From Selaginella moellendorffii (taxonomy: Eukaryota > Streptophyta > Lycopodiopsida > Selaginellales > Selaginellaceae): a stretch of DNA of 64,000 nt. The stretch lies in the NCBI RefSeq assembly GCF_000143415.4, contig NW_003314316.1, positions 695,885 to 759,884 on the forward strand. The letters run 5' to 3'. Shown here piece after piece: positions 1 to 13,000 of the stretch. Under the pieces are notes generated by a model that did not search any database, was not told where the DNA came from, and saw only the letters and a list, made by a program, of their open reading frames with translations. Both the position numbers and the translations under genes were made by a program. Each line of letters starts with the position of its first letter. Position 1 is the stretch's first letter.

Positions 1-1018
1 AACCCCGTGGCCCTACGCGGGCCTCATAGGTACTCTCCCCGCCTTCCGCATTTGGGTGCTCTAGCCATGGGCTTAGAGCGAGGTTCCGTTAAGCCACGCC
101 TGGTATCCAAGTAAGTAGTGCCACCCACACTTGGATTGGGAGCATCGACCATTCGATCTCCCGAGGGAACTAGAGCCGGCTCTTGAAAACTTCACCAAGC
201 TACCCCGCTTGTCGGTCCGTATTCACTCTAGTTTTGGACTTCCCAGTGGTCAGTTCATCACCCAACACTGGGTATGGCCTTCCTGGGCCAAACTGGCCTT
301 TCCTGGCCAAACTGGCCCTTCCTGGCTAAACTGGCTCCATTGGGCTCCAACCCCCACACTCTCCCTACTGTACTTTTGGAACCCCGGAGGCCCCCCCCCC
401 CCCCCCCCCCCACCTAGGGGACGATCGCTTTGGGCTTTCACCCAACTGCCTGTATTAGTATTCGGACTCGGACTCAGTCTCGGTCCCGGTTTCAAACTTG
501 GACTCGGTCTCGGTCTCGGCTTCAGCCTCGGTCTCAGTCTCAGGTCCATCTCGGACTCCATCTCGGGTCCATCTCGGACTCCATCTCGGACTCCATCTCG
601 GGTCCATCTCGGACTCCATCTCGGACTCCATCTCGGGTCCATCTCGGACTCCATCTCGGACTCCATCTCGGGTCCATCTCGGGTCCATCTCGGACTCCAT
701 CTCGGGTCCATCTCGGACTCCATCTCGGACTCCATCTCGGGTCCATCTTGGGTCCATCTCGGACTCCATCTCGGGTCCATCTCGGACACTTCCACATGTC
801 ATGTGTTAGTCCTTTTGGGTCCCTTTTTGGAGCCTCGCTTATTGCTTGCTTCATGCTCATTCCTCGAGCACTTCATTGGGAGTTCCACTCCCGCTCTTGA
901 CTTTTCAAGTCGGAGCTTTTGGTCCAAATGTGTTACACTCGTTTGGCTCTCGCTTTGGCCACTACCACGTGGCGCCCTTCCGGCTCCACTTTGGGGCCTA
1001 GGGATTTTGTGTCTCACA
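1..1018 (-). repeat. LTR of element 1 (3' LTR, partial)
   Basis: It matches 5062-6751 in order: the conserved segment from 61, a CCTGGCCAAACTGG-type short tandem repeat at about 278-340, a 21-base poly-C (391-411), the minisatellite (461-790), then the distal segment ending TGTCTCACA at 1018. The window begins inside it. Confidence 0.85.
461..790. repeat. Minisatellite inside the LTR (11/12-base units)
   Basis: From 541 to 790 the sequence alternates two units, TCGGACTCCATC (12 bases) and TCGGGTCCATC (11 bases), in irregular order. It is preceded at 461-540 by a six-base GGACTC/GGTCTC repeat. Because neither unit contains a stop codon, all frames stay open and give spurious repetitive proteins. 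Confidence 0.9.
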
Positions 1019-2489
1019 ACTCTACCACCCATAGACGAAGTTCGATGTCCTCATCGAATGGTAAACCCTTTCATAAAGTAACACCCGCACGTGTTACCAT
1101 TTCCATCCTTGGCACCTAGCCAATATTTGTCTATGGTTTGACACCAAAGGTTCACCATGCCTTGTCCATCCTCTAAGGAGTGTAGTCTCTCCAACTTAGA
1201 GACTGATTAAACCACATGTAGTGGTTCTCTCCTTTTATTGGTTTAGTTCTTGCTAAACCTCTTAGAGACCCTTCTCTAAGTCAATCCCACTACTCATTCT
1301 CGAGTGGTCTCACTTTCCATCGATATAACCCTTGCACTTTGGAACCTTTTAATGTTGACTTCTCAGAGTCAATTTCCTAGGTGTCTCCGACACCTTACGT
1401 TGCATATGGTGCAACTCTACTTCCCGTCCTCAGAAGTTTTTTATTTGAGGGCACCATCATCCTCTTTTCAATATCGTGCCACCTTTGGCACTAAGTTCCA
1501 GCTATCGTAATTCGTGCTAGGGCTGTCCATGGCCCTATCATTTGGCTACTTTACCACTCCATCCCTTGGAGCTTCCCCCTTTGCCAAATCGGAGCAATGG
1601 GGAACCTATCCTTGGAAACACATTGCTTTCCAGTAATCCGTTAGCATCCAACACATTAGTGTTCTTGGACTAACTTTGCCATTTGGCTTCTATCCCATGA
1701 TTCCTATGGCCCTTTTTTTAGCCACTAGTCTTTTGCTCCTATCCTTGATTGTTGCACCACGCAACACAGGATTATCACCTCCATTCTCGTGGTATTCTTT
1801 CAATTCCATAGCAAAGACTTTGCTTTGCCAAGTCCACAGGGTGTTCACCCCTAGTACGTCTCCTTAGCATTTTCTGCTATGGGCTCTATTATGGCCCAAC
1901 TTTGAGACCCTCCGATGGATCTCTTATAAAGACTACTTTCCTCGGACTTATTATGCCATCGCATTGACAGCTCATTTCCCTTAGGTGTTCCTCCCACTTG
2001 GTCACCTTGACCAAGCCACACCATCATCAATAGTTCCAATCAACACTTTGAACTTGAAACTTTATCCCTTAACCTCACAAGGACCTTGTCCTTATTTTAG
2101 CCATAAGATCACTTAGTGATCTAACCTTGGCACCTTAACAGGTTTGCCAATGCATACTAAGTCTTCTAGACCTTTAAGTTGTTCACCATGACCCCGAGGG
2201 CATCTCCCACACTTGGCGGTGCACCCAAGCCAGCCCTTTCGGCCAAGGGTCCATAGCAACTGAGATTAGGTGTCCCCGTCTCATTCACCACGACCTTGGT
2301 GCCACTTGCACCAAAGTGTTCAAGTTAGATATGCTGAGCTTTCACACTAAGCAATCCAACCGTGCATCACGACTTCGAGGCATCCCTCCCTTGGCGGTGT
2401 GCCCAAACCAGTCTCCCCATTGAGAGTCCATGACCACCGAAATATAAGTGTCCTCATATTCCAAACCATCACCATGCCCTAGTGAGTTG

Positions 2490-2528
2490 GGACTCGAACC
2501 CAAGCACTAGAGGGTCGAGACTCGAACC
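2490..2528 (-). other. Two Pol III B-box-like motifs in tandem
   Basis: On the minus strand GGTTCGAGTCC (2490-2500) and GGTTCGAGTCTC (2517-2528) both match the B-box consensus GGTTCGANNCC. Element 2 keeps the pair at 34959-34969 (one mismatch) and 34987-34997. No convincing A-box or cloverleaf was found, so this is not called a tRNA. Confidence 0.4.
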
Positions 2529-5041
2529 CAACCTCCGTATATGCATTTACGGACGGCATCACACCGGATGTTTGGCGTGACTCCCCACGCCAGTGCATCA
2601 ACTTATACTTAAAGCGCGCTATAGATCACTGCTTAGGAACCTAGTTCCTCCGCACTGCCAAGTTTTCTCACTTGACCAGTCTGTGATCATGCATGGACTC
2701 CTCCATGCTTGGCCCCATGGGCCACCCCTTTGAAGTTGGCTCCTTCAACTAGGGTACTCATTCCCCTGACTTGCCAATCTCACTTAGCAAGTCATCAGAC
2801 CACTGTAACATGGTTCATGCATAAGCATGAAAGTATTTAACCATCGACTTTCATTCAAAGCCTTCTCTTTAAACACTCGGGAAATATTTCCCTAATCTTG
2901 ATAGCCTCGCCTCTTGGCAAGCTTCAAGACCACGCTTCTGCTGCGCCACTATAATTTCGCGCGCTCTATAAACCATTTACACTTGGATGTCTAGGTACTT
3001 ATCTACCTAGGGGAACGTTCAAAGAACTCTGTTCCTTAGTTTGCTAAGGTCTCTCCATTTGCAAGCTTTCTAGTTGCCATATAGTCTAATATGGACAATT
3101 CTATATTTTAGACTCTCCATGGCATCACGGTTGCTTAGCAACAACATCCTCGAGCCCCCACTTGATTCTCCACTCCCAGCTGGCACAACCAGCCTTGGTC
3201 ATGCCCTTCGATTCCTATGGTTTGGTTCTATCCCCTTACTACTTGCTTTTTGGCTTCACACCTTTCCTTCGGTCATTCTCCTCCAGACTAGGAGGATAGC
3301 TTTGCACTTTCTATCATGCCTTAGCAGGTATTCTTAGGGATGAACCGACCAGATAGCCTAGGGAGTGGTTCTTCAATCTAGGTATGCTCACCTTGTAATC
3401 CCACACACTGGGATTACTATTGCTACTTATGGGCTTTCATATGCCCATCATTAGCCTCGCCAAAATCCCCTTTTTGGCTTTGTCCAATTTGGGTAGACGG
3501 ACTTCTCCTGTCTCCGCAACCTTGGACATTTGGATAGCACCTCCTATCCATTATTCGCTAGGGACTTTGTCCCTTGGGACTTATTTATTGCCCTCGCGAT
3601 ACTAAACACCACCTCTTGGTGTTCTAGAGTGTTTGGGTGTCTTAATGATGGCCTCATTGACAATGAGCATTTCCTTTTATGACATTGACTTACTATATCG
3701 CAACATAAGCAACTTATCCCCATAAGGGTATATTTAACTTCTTTATCCCATTAAAAAGTCTTGGGCAGCTACCTCCTACCCTTTTAACCAATTACCTGCA
3801 CCTCTTGCTTAGTTGCCTCATAGTTGTCAAGTCCTACAACTCATTGCTGGTGCTTCCACACCTCCATCATTATCTGGGTCACCACACTCTACCATCTACC
3901 TTCCAGTTTAGGCTATGCCATTCCCATTTCCATAAGGATTCCTTTCGCAAGGGGTTCTCATGAACCCATCAACATAACCTCAAGGTATCACACCTTGGGC
4001 CATTTGGTGTCTCCACACCATTGGCTCCACGAGCTTATCTCAATGACACTTCTTAATTGTGTCTAGGTCTTTGCCAAGACCAATACAGTGGTCTCTTATG
4101 CCAATTATCCATTAACACTGCAGCATAGAGTTCACACACAACTTTGTGTCAAAGTTGTTTTCTTTCGGGAAACTCCTTCCCACGACTTTAGCATGGCACC
4201 TTCTGCCATCAATGAGATACACACTGCTCTCATGCTTGGATCTCAAGATCCTCCCCATCCTTCGTGGGGCACCACACACCTCAGTCCAAATGCTTTCCTC
4301 AAGCCCTTAGGATTATACCTTGACTCTATTGGAGTCATTCAACTTTTTGGACTTTGTTAATCCGATGACCCATGAGGTCCTACCTTTGAGGTGCTAGTTT
4401 ATTAGAATACAACTCCTTGTATTCATATCCTACTCCAAGGACCATCTTTTGCAAGTGTTACTCCGACACTCGATTTTTTCTCTAGGGGCAACTTTCTACC
4501 CCTTAGGACCACTTGTCCATATGATGAGAATACCAACTCATCCTTTAAGTACACCCCCAACTCCTTGGGTTGTTCCAGCATTTATTAGAGGTAGCCCCGG
4601 CTACCATTTCAAGTACTTGTGTCCTCTTCCGTATTTGACCTCCCACGGTCATCAATTCCGGTCTCAAATTTATAAGCACCAGCCCCAACTATATGAGGGT
4701 AATCTTGTGACTCCTTTATTGTTTTGGAGTCTGCATCTTGCCTGTGATCCCAACGATAGTTGTTTACTACAACTACATTAGCCCGTTTGCTGCGTCAAAC
4801 GCTCATCTAGATCACATCCTCAACTCTCTGAGGAAACCCTTACACTGTTCCCAAGATCCCAAAGTCGTTCCATTATTGGCCCTTTTCTATCCACCACGTT
4901 GTCTACAAGTTCACACATGAACTATAATGGAAAGCCATGTCTTCCCGACCTGCTACTCCTCAAGGATAGGCCCACTCCTCGGACCTTCCGATGCCAACAC
5001 CAGTGGTGGTATACTTGAGCACCAATAAAAGTCGAACTAAG

Positions 5042-5061
5042 GAACAGCTCCGATACCAAGT
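5042..5061 (-). promoter_or_regulatory. Primer binding site, tRNA-iMet type
   Basis: Two bases inside the LTR end, the minus strand reads TTGGTATCGGAGC. The usual plant tRNA-iMet site is TGGTATCAGAGC, so only one base differs. This fixes the element's orientation and the LTR boundary at 5062. Confidence 0.8.
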
Positions 5062-6751
5062 TGTAAGCGATTAATTTTTCCATTTTACTTTAGTCACTTA
5101 ACCGCACCTCCGACCACTTGGAGGAGTCTCATTCACAACCTCCATAAGTCCCAGTTAGGACTTGGGGCTTGCTAACCCCGAGAATGGCATCTATGCCACT
5201 CAACCTTAGCACTTGGTCTAAGTGCTCCACGTGTCCGATCCCATGATCGACACCCCAAGGTGCCACTAACGTATCGGCCCATTACGCTAAGGCCATGCCC
5301 ATTTACCTTGGTCACACTGGTGGTCCAACACCACATGCATTCCAATCCTATCTCTCAAAGACTGGGTCATCCGTCCATGAGTGATCATCCCAGATCCACT
5401 CCTTAACATCTTTAGGATGCCTACAGACATGGGGAATAGCTTTCGTCAATATCTCCGTTCTGGTCCTCACCAAGTCCCTTTCTATCCTTGGCTGTGTTCG
5501 CCAACAACACCATTGGATCAAGGCCCACCGGCCCGACCACTAAGTCCCACTATCCTTTAGGACTTCCTCACCATGTGACTGTGTCCTTGGTCACCACACT
5601 AGAGGGCTACTCCTCTTCCTTTCCACAATCTGGGACTTTGGGACACCATTTCGGAACCCCGTGGCCCTACGTGGGCCTCATGGGTACTCTCCCTGCCTTC
5701 TGCATTTGGATGCTCTAGCCATGGGCTTAGAGCGAGGTTCCGTTGAGCCACGCCTGGTATCCAAGTAGGTAGTGTCACCCACACTTGGACTGGGAGCATC
5801 GACCATTCGATCTCCCGGGGGAACTAGAGCCGGCTCTTGAACACTTCACCAAGCTACCTCGCTTGTCGGTTCGTATTCACTCTAGTTTTGGACTTCCCAG
5901 TGGTCAATTCATCACCCAACACTGGGTATGGCCTTCCTGGGCCAAACTGGCCCTTCCTAGCCAAACTGGCTCCACTGGGCTCCAACCCCCACACTCTCCT
6001 TACTATACTTTTGGAACCCCCCGCAGCCCCCCCCCCCCCCCCCTGGAGGACGATCACTTTGGGCTTTCACCCAACTGCCTGTATTAGTATTCGGACTCGG
6101 ACTCGAGCTTCAACTCGGACTCGGACTCGGTCTCGGTCCCGGTTTCGGACTCGAACTCCGTCTCGGTCTCGGTCTCGGTCTCGGGTCCATCTCGGACTCC
6201 ATCTTGGACTCCATCTCGGGTCCATCTCGGACTCCATCTCGGACTCCATCTCGGGTCCATCTCGGACTCCATCTCGGGTCCATCTCGGGCCCATCTCGGG
6301 TCCATCTCGGGTCCATCTCGGACTCCATCTCAGACTCCATCTCGGGTCCATCTCAGACTCCATCTTGGACTCCATCTCGGGTCCATCTCGGACTCCATCT
6401 CGGGTCCATCTCAGACTCCATCTCGGACTCCATCTCAGGTCCATCTCGGGTCCATCTCGGGTTCCATCTCGGACTCCATCTCGGGTCCATCTCAGACTCC
6501 ATCTCGGGTCCATCTCGGACACTTCCACATGTCATGTGTTGGTCTTTTTGGGTCCCTTTTTGGAGCCTCGCTTATTGCTTGCTTCGTGCTCATTCCTCGA
6601 GCACTTCGTTGGGAGTTCCACTCCCGCTCTTGACTTTTCAAGTCAGAGCTTTTGGTCCAAACATGTTACGCTCGTTTGGCTCTCGCTTCGGCCACTACCA
6701 CATGGCGCCCTTCCGGCTCCACTTTGGGGCTTAGGGATTTTGTGTCTCACA
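5062..6751 (-). repeat. LTR of element 1 (5' LTR, complete)
   Basis: A complete LTR of 1,690 bases. It contains a 17-base poly-C (6027-6043; a G-tract on the element's sense strand), a hexamer repeat (6091-6180) and an 11/12-base minisatellite (6181-6520), longer than in the partner LTR. Its distal 230 bases match 790-1018. Confidence 0.85.
6181..6520. repeat. LTR minisatellite, second array
   Basis: Same units as at 541-790 but about 340 bases long instead of 250, with different unit order. The LTRs of one element start identical, so the array has changed length since insertion. Confidence 0.85.
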
Positions 6752-8568
6752 CTCAACTTCAAACAACTAAGTTAAACATCACTATCCTCAACCAAGGCAC
6801 AAGGTTATCTAGGCCAAATTAAGATCAGTGAGAGCTCACTACTCTCATATAATCTAATGAAATGCAAAGTGCAATCTGCTACTTAGCATAACACTACAGA
6901 AGAAAGGCACAAGGGTCACATTTCTAGAAAAGTGCAACAACCACTTTCCTACACCAACTGCAAACTGTATTTAACTCAATTGCCTTAACCCCAAAAGTCA
7001 ATATCCCTTTCGAGCTGCATTATACAAACTATCTACTAAAATCTAAGTTAACCAAAATCAACTTTAACCCTTCACTAGTTTGTACTGACTTATGAAAATG
7101 AAATGGTTTTCGAGCAAAATAATCAATAGATCAGGCATTGGAAAATCTTAAGAAAATTTGTGGAAAATTTTCCATCCTAGAGAAAAAATGACTCTCAATT
7201 TAAAAATATAAAATTTCAAAACTCAACCAACTTTCTCCTACTAACAACTTCATATAGGTTCACCTCAACATAAATTCTGATGAGCCAACAACATGCTTGT
7301 ATTTCCAACATCCGACACTGATATTTGCAAAATTCAAAATGAACATCCAAGACTTGATCATAAAGACCATATCTTCAGATATCCACATCACATTAACACT
7401 CTTTTTTAGCAACCTTTAAGATCCAATGTGAAGCTAAAACACTAACAAAAAAAATGACATGAAAAATCAAAGTCTAAGGAAAATTCTTTATCACTCGAAA
7501 CTACAATGCCATTTCCACTAACACAAATACTAGCAATATCAATGTCTTAACTTCACACCTTCTCTATCCAATAATCTATTTTAAGTGGTAACAAATAAAC
7601 CAACAAGCTATAACAAGTTAATGTTATAACCCTTTCCAACACTTTATGGGCAAACCTTCAAAGAAACAAAGTACCAATTTAAGCTTAACATAATGGATCA
7701 CTATTGAGAATCCAATCAAAGCTACGATAATATTATTACTTGCAAGTAAATTAGTTTCACCATCAACCACTTTAGGATTGATCATTGTTTGACCAAACAA
7801 CTTTGTAAACACATTGCTCATTATCACATGAATATGATATAAGTAAGTATCACAATGATTTGATCATCAATTGAACAACACCATAACAATGTCAATATCA
7901 TTACTTCAAATGTTTATGTGAGTATCAAGTGCTAACTTGATTTAACAAAATACAATATAAATGCCACACCCTATTGATAGAGATTTACAACACTTAACAC
8001 CACTAACTTTTGTTCACAATAGGAATAAGCTCATGCCATTCTTTATTTGATTAAACTCAAAACTAATCCAACACCAAGCTACTCAAAGAGTAATAACAAA
8101 ATTCCCCATAAAAGAATTGAGCATTGTAACCCAAATCTTCAATAGTAAGCCTAAACAAAATGGTTTAGTGCTTCATCACTATCCATCCTATGACTCACCA
8201 CTTGTAAAACCATCATAACTAACATACATCAAGATAGGGGCTTTTGATTACATAATGTGAACACGAGCAATGAGTTAACACCTCATTGCAAATCATCTCT
8301 CCAAGAAGAGAAAATGATTTACGTGTTTGATCTTTTGTCCCTGATAACTCTCTTTTCAATCTCATTTTTGACCAAACCTTAAGTTTGCTTTTGCACTACT
8401 TTCAGTCTAATCCAAGAAAAGTTTATAAGAGAGCACGGCAATGACAACTTAAACCAATAGACTAATCCCTATAATCTTGATTGATCCACTTATAATCATG
8501 CCTAGGAAGGAGCCATTAGTGCCGTATTAAACAGCTATGGACCAATCTATTTGCCACTCATAGCTATG
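6752..8568 (-). repeat. AT-rich dispersed repeat, class unknown
   Basis: No gene is seen. About 950 bases (6760-7705) are the reverse complement of 43475-44430, for example around 7620-7710 against 43470-43570. No LTR ends, RT motifs or terminal inverted repeats were recognised. Element 1 is inserted at its left edge. The stretch 7705-8568 is equally AT-rich and holds nothing else I can name. Confidence 0.55.
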
Positions 8569-8952
8569 AGACACAAATCCCTAAGCCCCAAAGTGGAGCC
8601 GAAAGAGTGCCACGTGGTAGTGGCTGAAATGGAAACCAAATGAGTGTAACACGTTTGGACTAAAAACTTTGACTTGGATAGTTGAGAGTGGGAGTGGAAC
8701 TCCTAACGAAGTGTTCAAGGAACAAGCACGAAGCATATAGTAAGTGAGTCTCTAGAAAAGGGACACAAGAGGACCAACATATGGCACATGGAAAAGTTTG
8801 AGATGGAGTTTGAGATGGACCCGAGATGGAATCTGAGGTCAAGATTGAGACTAAAACCAAGACCAAGGTCAAGACTGAGACCGAGACCGAGATTGAGGCC
8901 GAGACCGAGACCAAGGCCTAGACCAAGACCGAGGCCAAGACCGAGACCTTTC
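8569..8952 (+). repeat. Truncated LARD-family LTR fragment
   Basis: It starts TGAGACACAAATCCC like the sense LTR end, carries the G-box-containing segment (8610-8617) and enters the GAGATGGACCC/GAGACC minisatellite at 8790-8950, where the match stops. The bases 8953-9399 that follow hold no gene or repeat I can recognise. Confidence 0.7.
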
Positions 8953-9399
8953 CAATTTGCTAACTTACCTTGTTTATTTGACCACCTTGGCCTTGGCCTT
9001 AATTAAGTTCCCTCATCAAGGTCCCCACCTATTGTACTAGCTCCTACTTGGTCCTACTTGGTAGCAATAACTCACTGCATAAGTAATAAAGTGTTATCCA
9101 TCCATCCATAGTCTCCCAAATTTTCTCCCAATTCCCTTCCCCGGGTTAGATTAGACTTAAGGTTTAGCTACACTCCCTACAGGCACAAGTAGTCAAACAC
9201 ACCAAGCCTCCAGATTCCTAACATCCCTTGGTACAACAAGACTTGATCATGGGACCCTTTAAATCTCAAGCCTCGGGTGCAACAATTGCCCCGGGACACC
9301 AAGGGGAAACACCATGGCCTAACGCCCTGGCATGGGTACCCTTACTCCCCCACTTCCATCATGAAGGGAAGGCCCAAGCCCTTAGGAAGGGCAAGGACC

Positions 9400-10040
9400 A
9401 ATGAGCCACAAGGTACTCAAGTGGGGCACTGCTCCACATGAGTCAAGAGCATTGCAGTCAGTTTCCTTTCCAGGAGTGGGAGTTGCTCTTGAGCACTTCC
9501 ATGGGTGGCCCTTCCGACACCACTTGAGTCCATACTCACTCCCACCCAAGACCCCTCAACCCCAATCTCAACCTCAAGTCAGTTTGGAAGCACCACTGGA
9601 AAGTTCCTTCAAGACTAGTTCTTGGACCTCACTATCCCTACTATACTTTTGGAACCCCCTACAACTCCCCTTTGGGAGACACATGCTTTGGGCCTTCACC
9701 CCACAACCTGTATTAGTATTCGGACTTAGTCTCAAACTTGATCTTGAACTCAGTCTTGGACTCGATCTTCGACTTGGTCTTGGACACGATCTCGGACCCA
9801 ATCTCGGACTCTATCTCGAACTCGGTCTCGTACTCAATCTCGAACTCCGTCTTGGACCCAATCTCAGATTTTGGACTTGGTTTCAATCTTAGTCTCGAAC
9901 TCGGTCTCGAACTCGATCTCGGAGTTTGTCTCAGACTCGATCTTGGACTCGGTCTCGAACTCAATCTTAGAGTCAGTCTTAGACTTGATCTTATCCGATG
10001 AACTCTTTATCATATTGGTCATGTTTTCAGGGATCTTTTA
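9400..10040 (-). repeat. Diverged LARD-family LTR fragment
   Basis: It includes the segment around 9690-9720 (CTTTGGGCCTTCACCC, then TGTATTAGTATTCGGAC) that precedes the minisatellite in the other LTRs, followed by a hexamer-like CTCGGACTC/CTTGGACTC array (9716-9990). Its left half is only loosely similar. It is probably an older or sister-family LTR. Confidence 0.55.
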
Positions 10041-10059
10041 GCCTTTGACACCTTAGTGA

Positions 10060-13000
10060 GTTGGTTCCTTACATCACAGTCCACAGACCAAATAAAAAAT
10101 GACATTGACGACTTTCGCAATATTCACAATGATGCAATGCAATTAGAAAAATAATCAACAAAACAACCGAGATACTTTACCTTGCCCAGGAAGTGTTGCA
10201 TATCATTCATACACTTCAGGGTAGGGAACTTTAGAATGGCCATAAGTTTGTCAAGATTAATTTGAAAACCCTCACGAGAAATATGGTACCCAAGATATAT
10301 CGTGTCTTTAAACTCAAACACACACTTTAACCACTTCAACTTTAAACCAACTTTCTATAACTAATCCAACACGTTACAAATATTACAAACGTATTCCTCT
10401 CATGCCCCTTCGAGTGGATCAAGACATCATCGATGAAGTCAACAATGACCTCTGGCATATCATAAAGAACCCCATCCATCATCCATTAAAAAATTGTTGG
10501 AACATTGTTCAAACCAAACGACATCACCAAGAACTCCTACAAACTAAATAGTGTACAAAAAGAAATTTTAAGAATATCTTCTTTGGCCATCTGTATTTGC
10601 TAATACTCTGAAGCAAGATCTAACTTGGTGAACCAATGAGTTCTCCTTAGACAATCCAAGAAATAAGCAATGTAAGGAAGAGGGTACATATTCGGGATTG
10701 TCACTTCGTTTAATAAATGATAGTCAATGCAGAAACAAATACTCTTATCAAGTTTCATCACAAGATGGGGTTCACACGCTTAAGAACTTTGTAACTTTTA
10801 AATAACAGTATTTTCTAACATCTTCTTAATGTTTGCATATAAAATTTTGATCTCTTTGGGTGACCAAAAATGAATAGAAACCTTAATTGGACGAGCATCC
10901 CCAGTTAAAATAGGATGAAATATTGCAATTTTAGCCCTAGATGATAAATCAAATTCAAAGAGATTGGTATACTCCTTCATGAGTTGGTTAACTGCTACAA
11001 CATAAAGACTGTCAAAAGGATAGAAGAAAGATAAGACAGAAATATAAGAGGAAGTAATGGGGAGACAAAAGTGAAAGGTAATAAAGTGAAAGGAAAAAAT
11101 ATAAAAAAGTATGAGATAAGGGGGAGAAGCTTCAAAGTCACACTCAACATAATTACACTGTAACTAATTTATAACAAGGATGGGGTCAAAAGTTTAACTC
11201 GGCACCACCCTACAATGATTGCAACTCAAACTCGAGATCGTCTATATGCATAACCAAATTTGCCTCATCCCATGCACATGCATATGTATTGCCATTGCCA
11301 TAAAAAATGAAAACTGGCTCTGCTACACAATGTAAATATAGACGATAACATATGGCAATAGGCCGAGCAATAGAAAATAAACTCAAATTTGTATCAACCA
11401 ACACAAAGACAATAATAGAAGATCTCTTTTTTATAAACGAACTTGGAAAGTAAACACTAAATGAACTGGTGCCGAGTGAAACCCTTGATGATACTCCTGA
11501 AAAGAAGATGGAGGGGTCACTAACTTTTATTTGTGCAAGATCTTTCCATTACTCATGTGACTCTTTGTTTCCCAACAATATAGCATCTCAGTGTCCAAAC
11601 CTTCCACTACAACAACATTAACAGAATGTTGTTGATGCCAATGTCTCCACCTAGGAACTAGAGGTTGCCACTTTGGAAACACCAACAACGTCAATAAGTG
11701 TGACCAACTTCATCATATGCTTAGCAGTAGACATCACGGCCATGGCCACAACCATGTCCTCGCTTTTGTCATTGAATTTGGGTAATAATAGCATCAATCT
11801 CCATTGGAACATGACCATCTCCCATAGAAAGTGGGGCTGAAGGATGTGTAGCAAAAAGTGGAACAAATGACATCTCATAATGATGTGCCAAACAAAGAGC
11901 ATTGTCAAGGGTGGTTGGAGCAAATGCATACACAAGTTCTACAAGATTTTAATGAAGTATTGACCATAACATTATTAACTTGATCTGCTCCAATATATTT
12001 GGCTCTGTATGAGGCTATAAAAATGAATGCCAAATTACATCACCAATTCAAGTAGCCCTTGACAAAGACAATTCAATTGTTGGAAGACATCATCACAATC
12101 GTCAGCAAAACGAAAACATCTAGGAGAATACTCTAATCCACACGAGTGGTTGCGCTTAAGCCATTTGTAAACTCTTGAATTTGGACCCTATAGATTGTCT
12201 CTCAAGTCATTCTCTTTAATTACTTATAATCTACCACACTTTCCTTCAAGTTCATGCCTTCGTGAACGAAAGGTCTTGAATGTAAACTCCTGAATTTAAA
12301 CTTCCCAAGAGGTCACCCAACCTAATACTATTCAAACCCAATAACATTTAACCCCAAATATCCTAAAACTCTTAACCAATTGAAAAAAAAAGGATGCACT
12401 CTTATTCATGTTCCCTTTATATTTGAACTTTATAGATCATCTCTCAAGTTGTTTTTTTTTGTTGCTTACACAATTATACCACTGCAACATTACATGGAAA
12501 ATTCATATAAATGCCAAACTATATCCCAAGAATAATATATCACAATCGCTATAAAGTGATCAAACCAATGGTATATATCATCCTTAGGATTCCCACGGAA
12601 GAACTCTGGCTGGATATAAGGATTGGCAGCAAGAGCAAGAGAAATTGTATCATGCGTTGTGAATATTGCTATCAACTGAATTTGGTTGTTCAATTTTAAT
12701 TGCATATCATCAAGCAATTGCACCAACTACAACTCCAAAGTCAAAAGAGAAGGAAATTGCTACTTTGCCATGAAGATGAATGAAAAAGGAAAGAATAAAA
12801 AAAAAAGAAATAGAAAAAGTTAGAAGAATAAGAAGATCTAGATAATGCAAACCTAAATCTAAACTAAAATCCCAAATTTAAGTACTTCTTAGGGACAATT
12901 AAAGTTGCCCTTCACCTCCACTAATATGAGTGTATGGAATACGAAAATTGAATATAAAAATATATATATCAATAAACCCAAAAACCTTAGTTTATATACA

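Larger units (their letters stand above)
1019..5061 (-). mobile_element. Internal non-coding region of element 1
   Basis: About 4 kb between the LTRs. It matches the internal region of element 2 (about 32820-36458, opposite strand) along its length, for example 4600-4700 against 32815-32915. It has many stops in every frame and no RT, protease or zinc-knuckle motif. Two tRNA B-box-like motifs sit at 2490-2528. Confidence 0.75.
1..6751 (-). mobile_element. Large non-autonomous LTR retrotransposon (LARD-like), element 1; left end outside window
   Basis: The right LTR spans 5062-6751 (1,690 bases) and the left LTR is cut by the window start (1-1018). Read on the minus strand, each LTR begins TGTGAGACAC and the complete one ends TCGCTTACA. 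The LTR is followed by a tRNA-iMet-type primer site (5042-5061), and a purine-rich tract (GGGTGGTAGAGT, minus strand, just right of 1018) precedes the other LTR. The 4,043-base internal region (1019-5061) has no reading frame resembling gag or pol; the longest are about 110 residues with no recognisable motif. Long LTRs with a long non-coding core match the LARD definition. A second, independently inserted copy lies at 32226-37958. Mobilisation in trans by an autonomous relative is inference. Confidence 0.85.

Noticed and set aside
461-790. CRISPR-like array at the LTR minisatellite
   Set aside because: Units are 11-12 bases with no unique spacers and the sequence is a plant nuclear genome.
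250-795. Repetitive proteins such as MESEMDPRWSPRW on either strand in the LTR arrays
   Set aside because: These are translations of the 11/12-base minisatellite, open in several frames because the units contain no stop; length varies freely between copies.
4394-4596. Minus-strand 55-codon frame (MLEQPKELG) in the internal region of element 1
   Set aside because: The matching site in element 2 is frameshifted after four codons, so it is not under coding constraint.
5785-6087. Conserved frame MDWEHRPFDLPG seen in several LTR copies (131, 5785, 19087, 37238)
   Set aside because: Its start is TTG, not ATG, it is antisense to the element, and the frame breaks differently in each copy at the short repeats.
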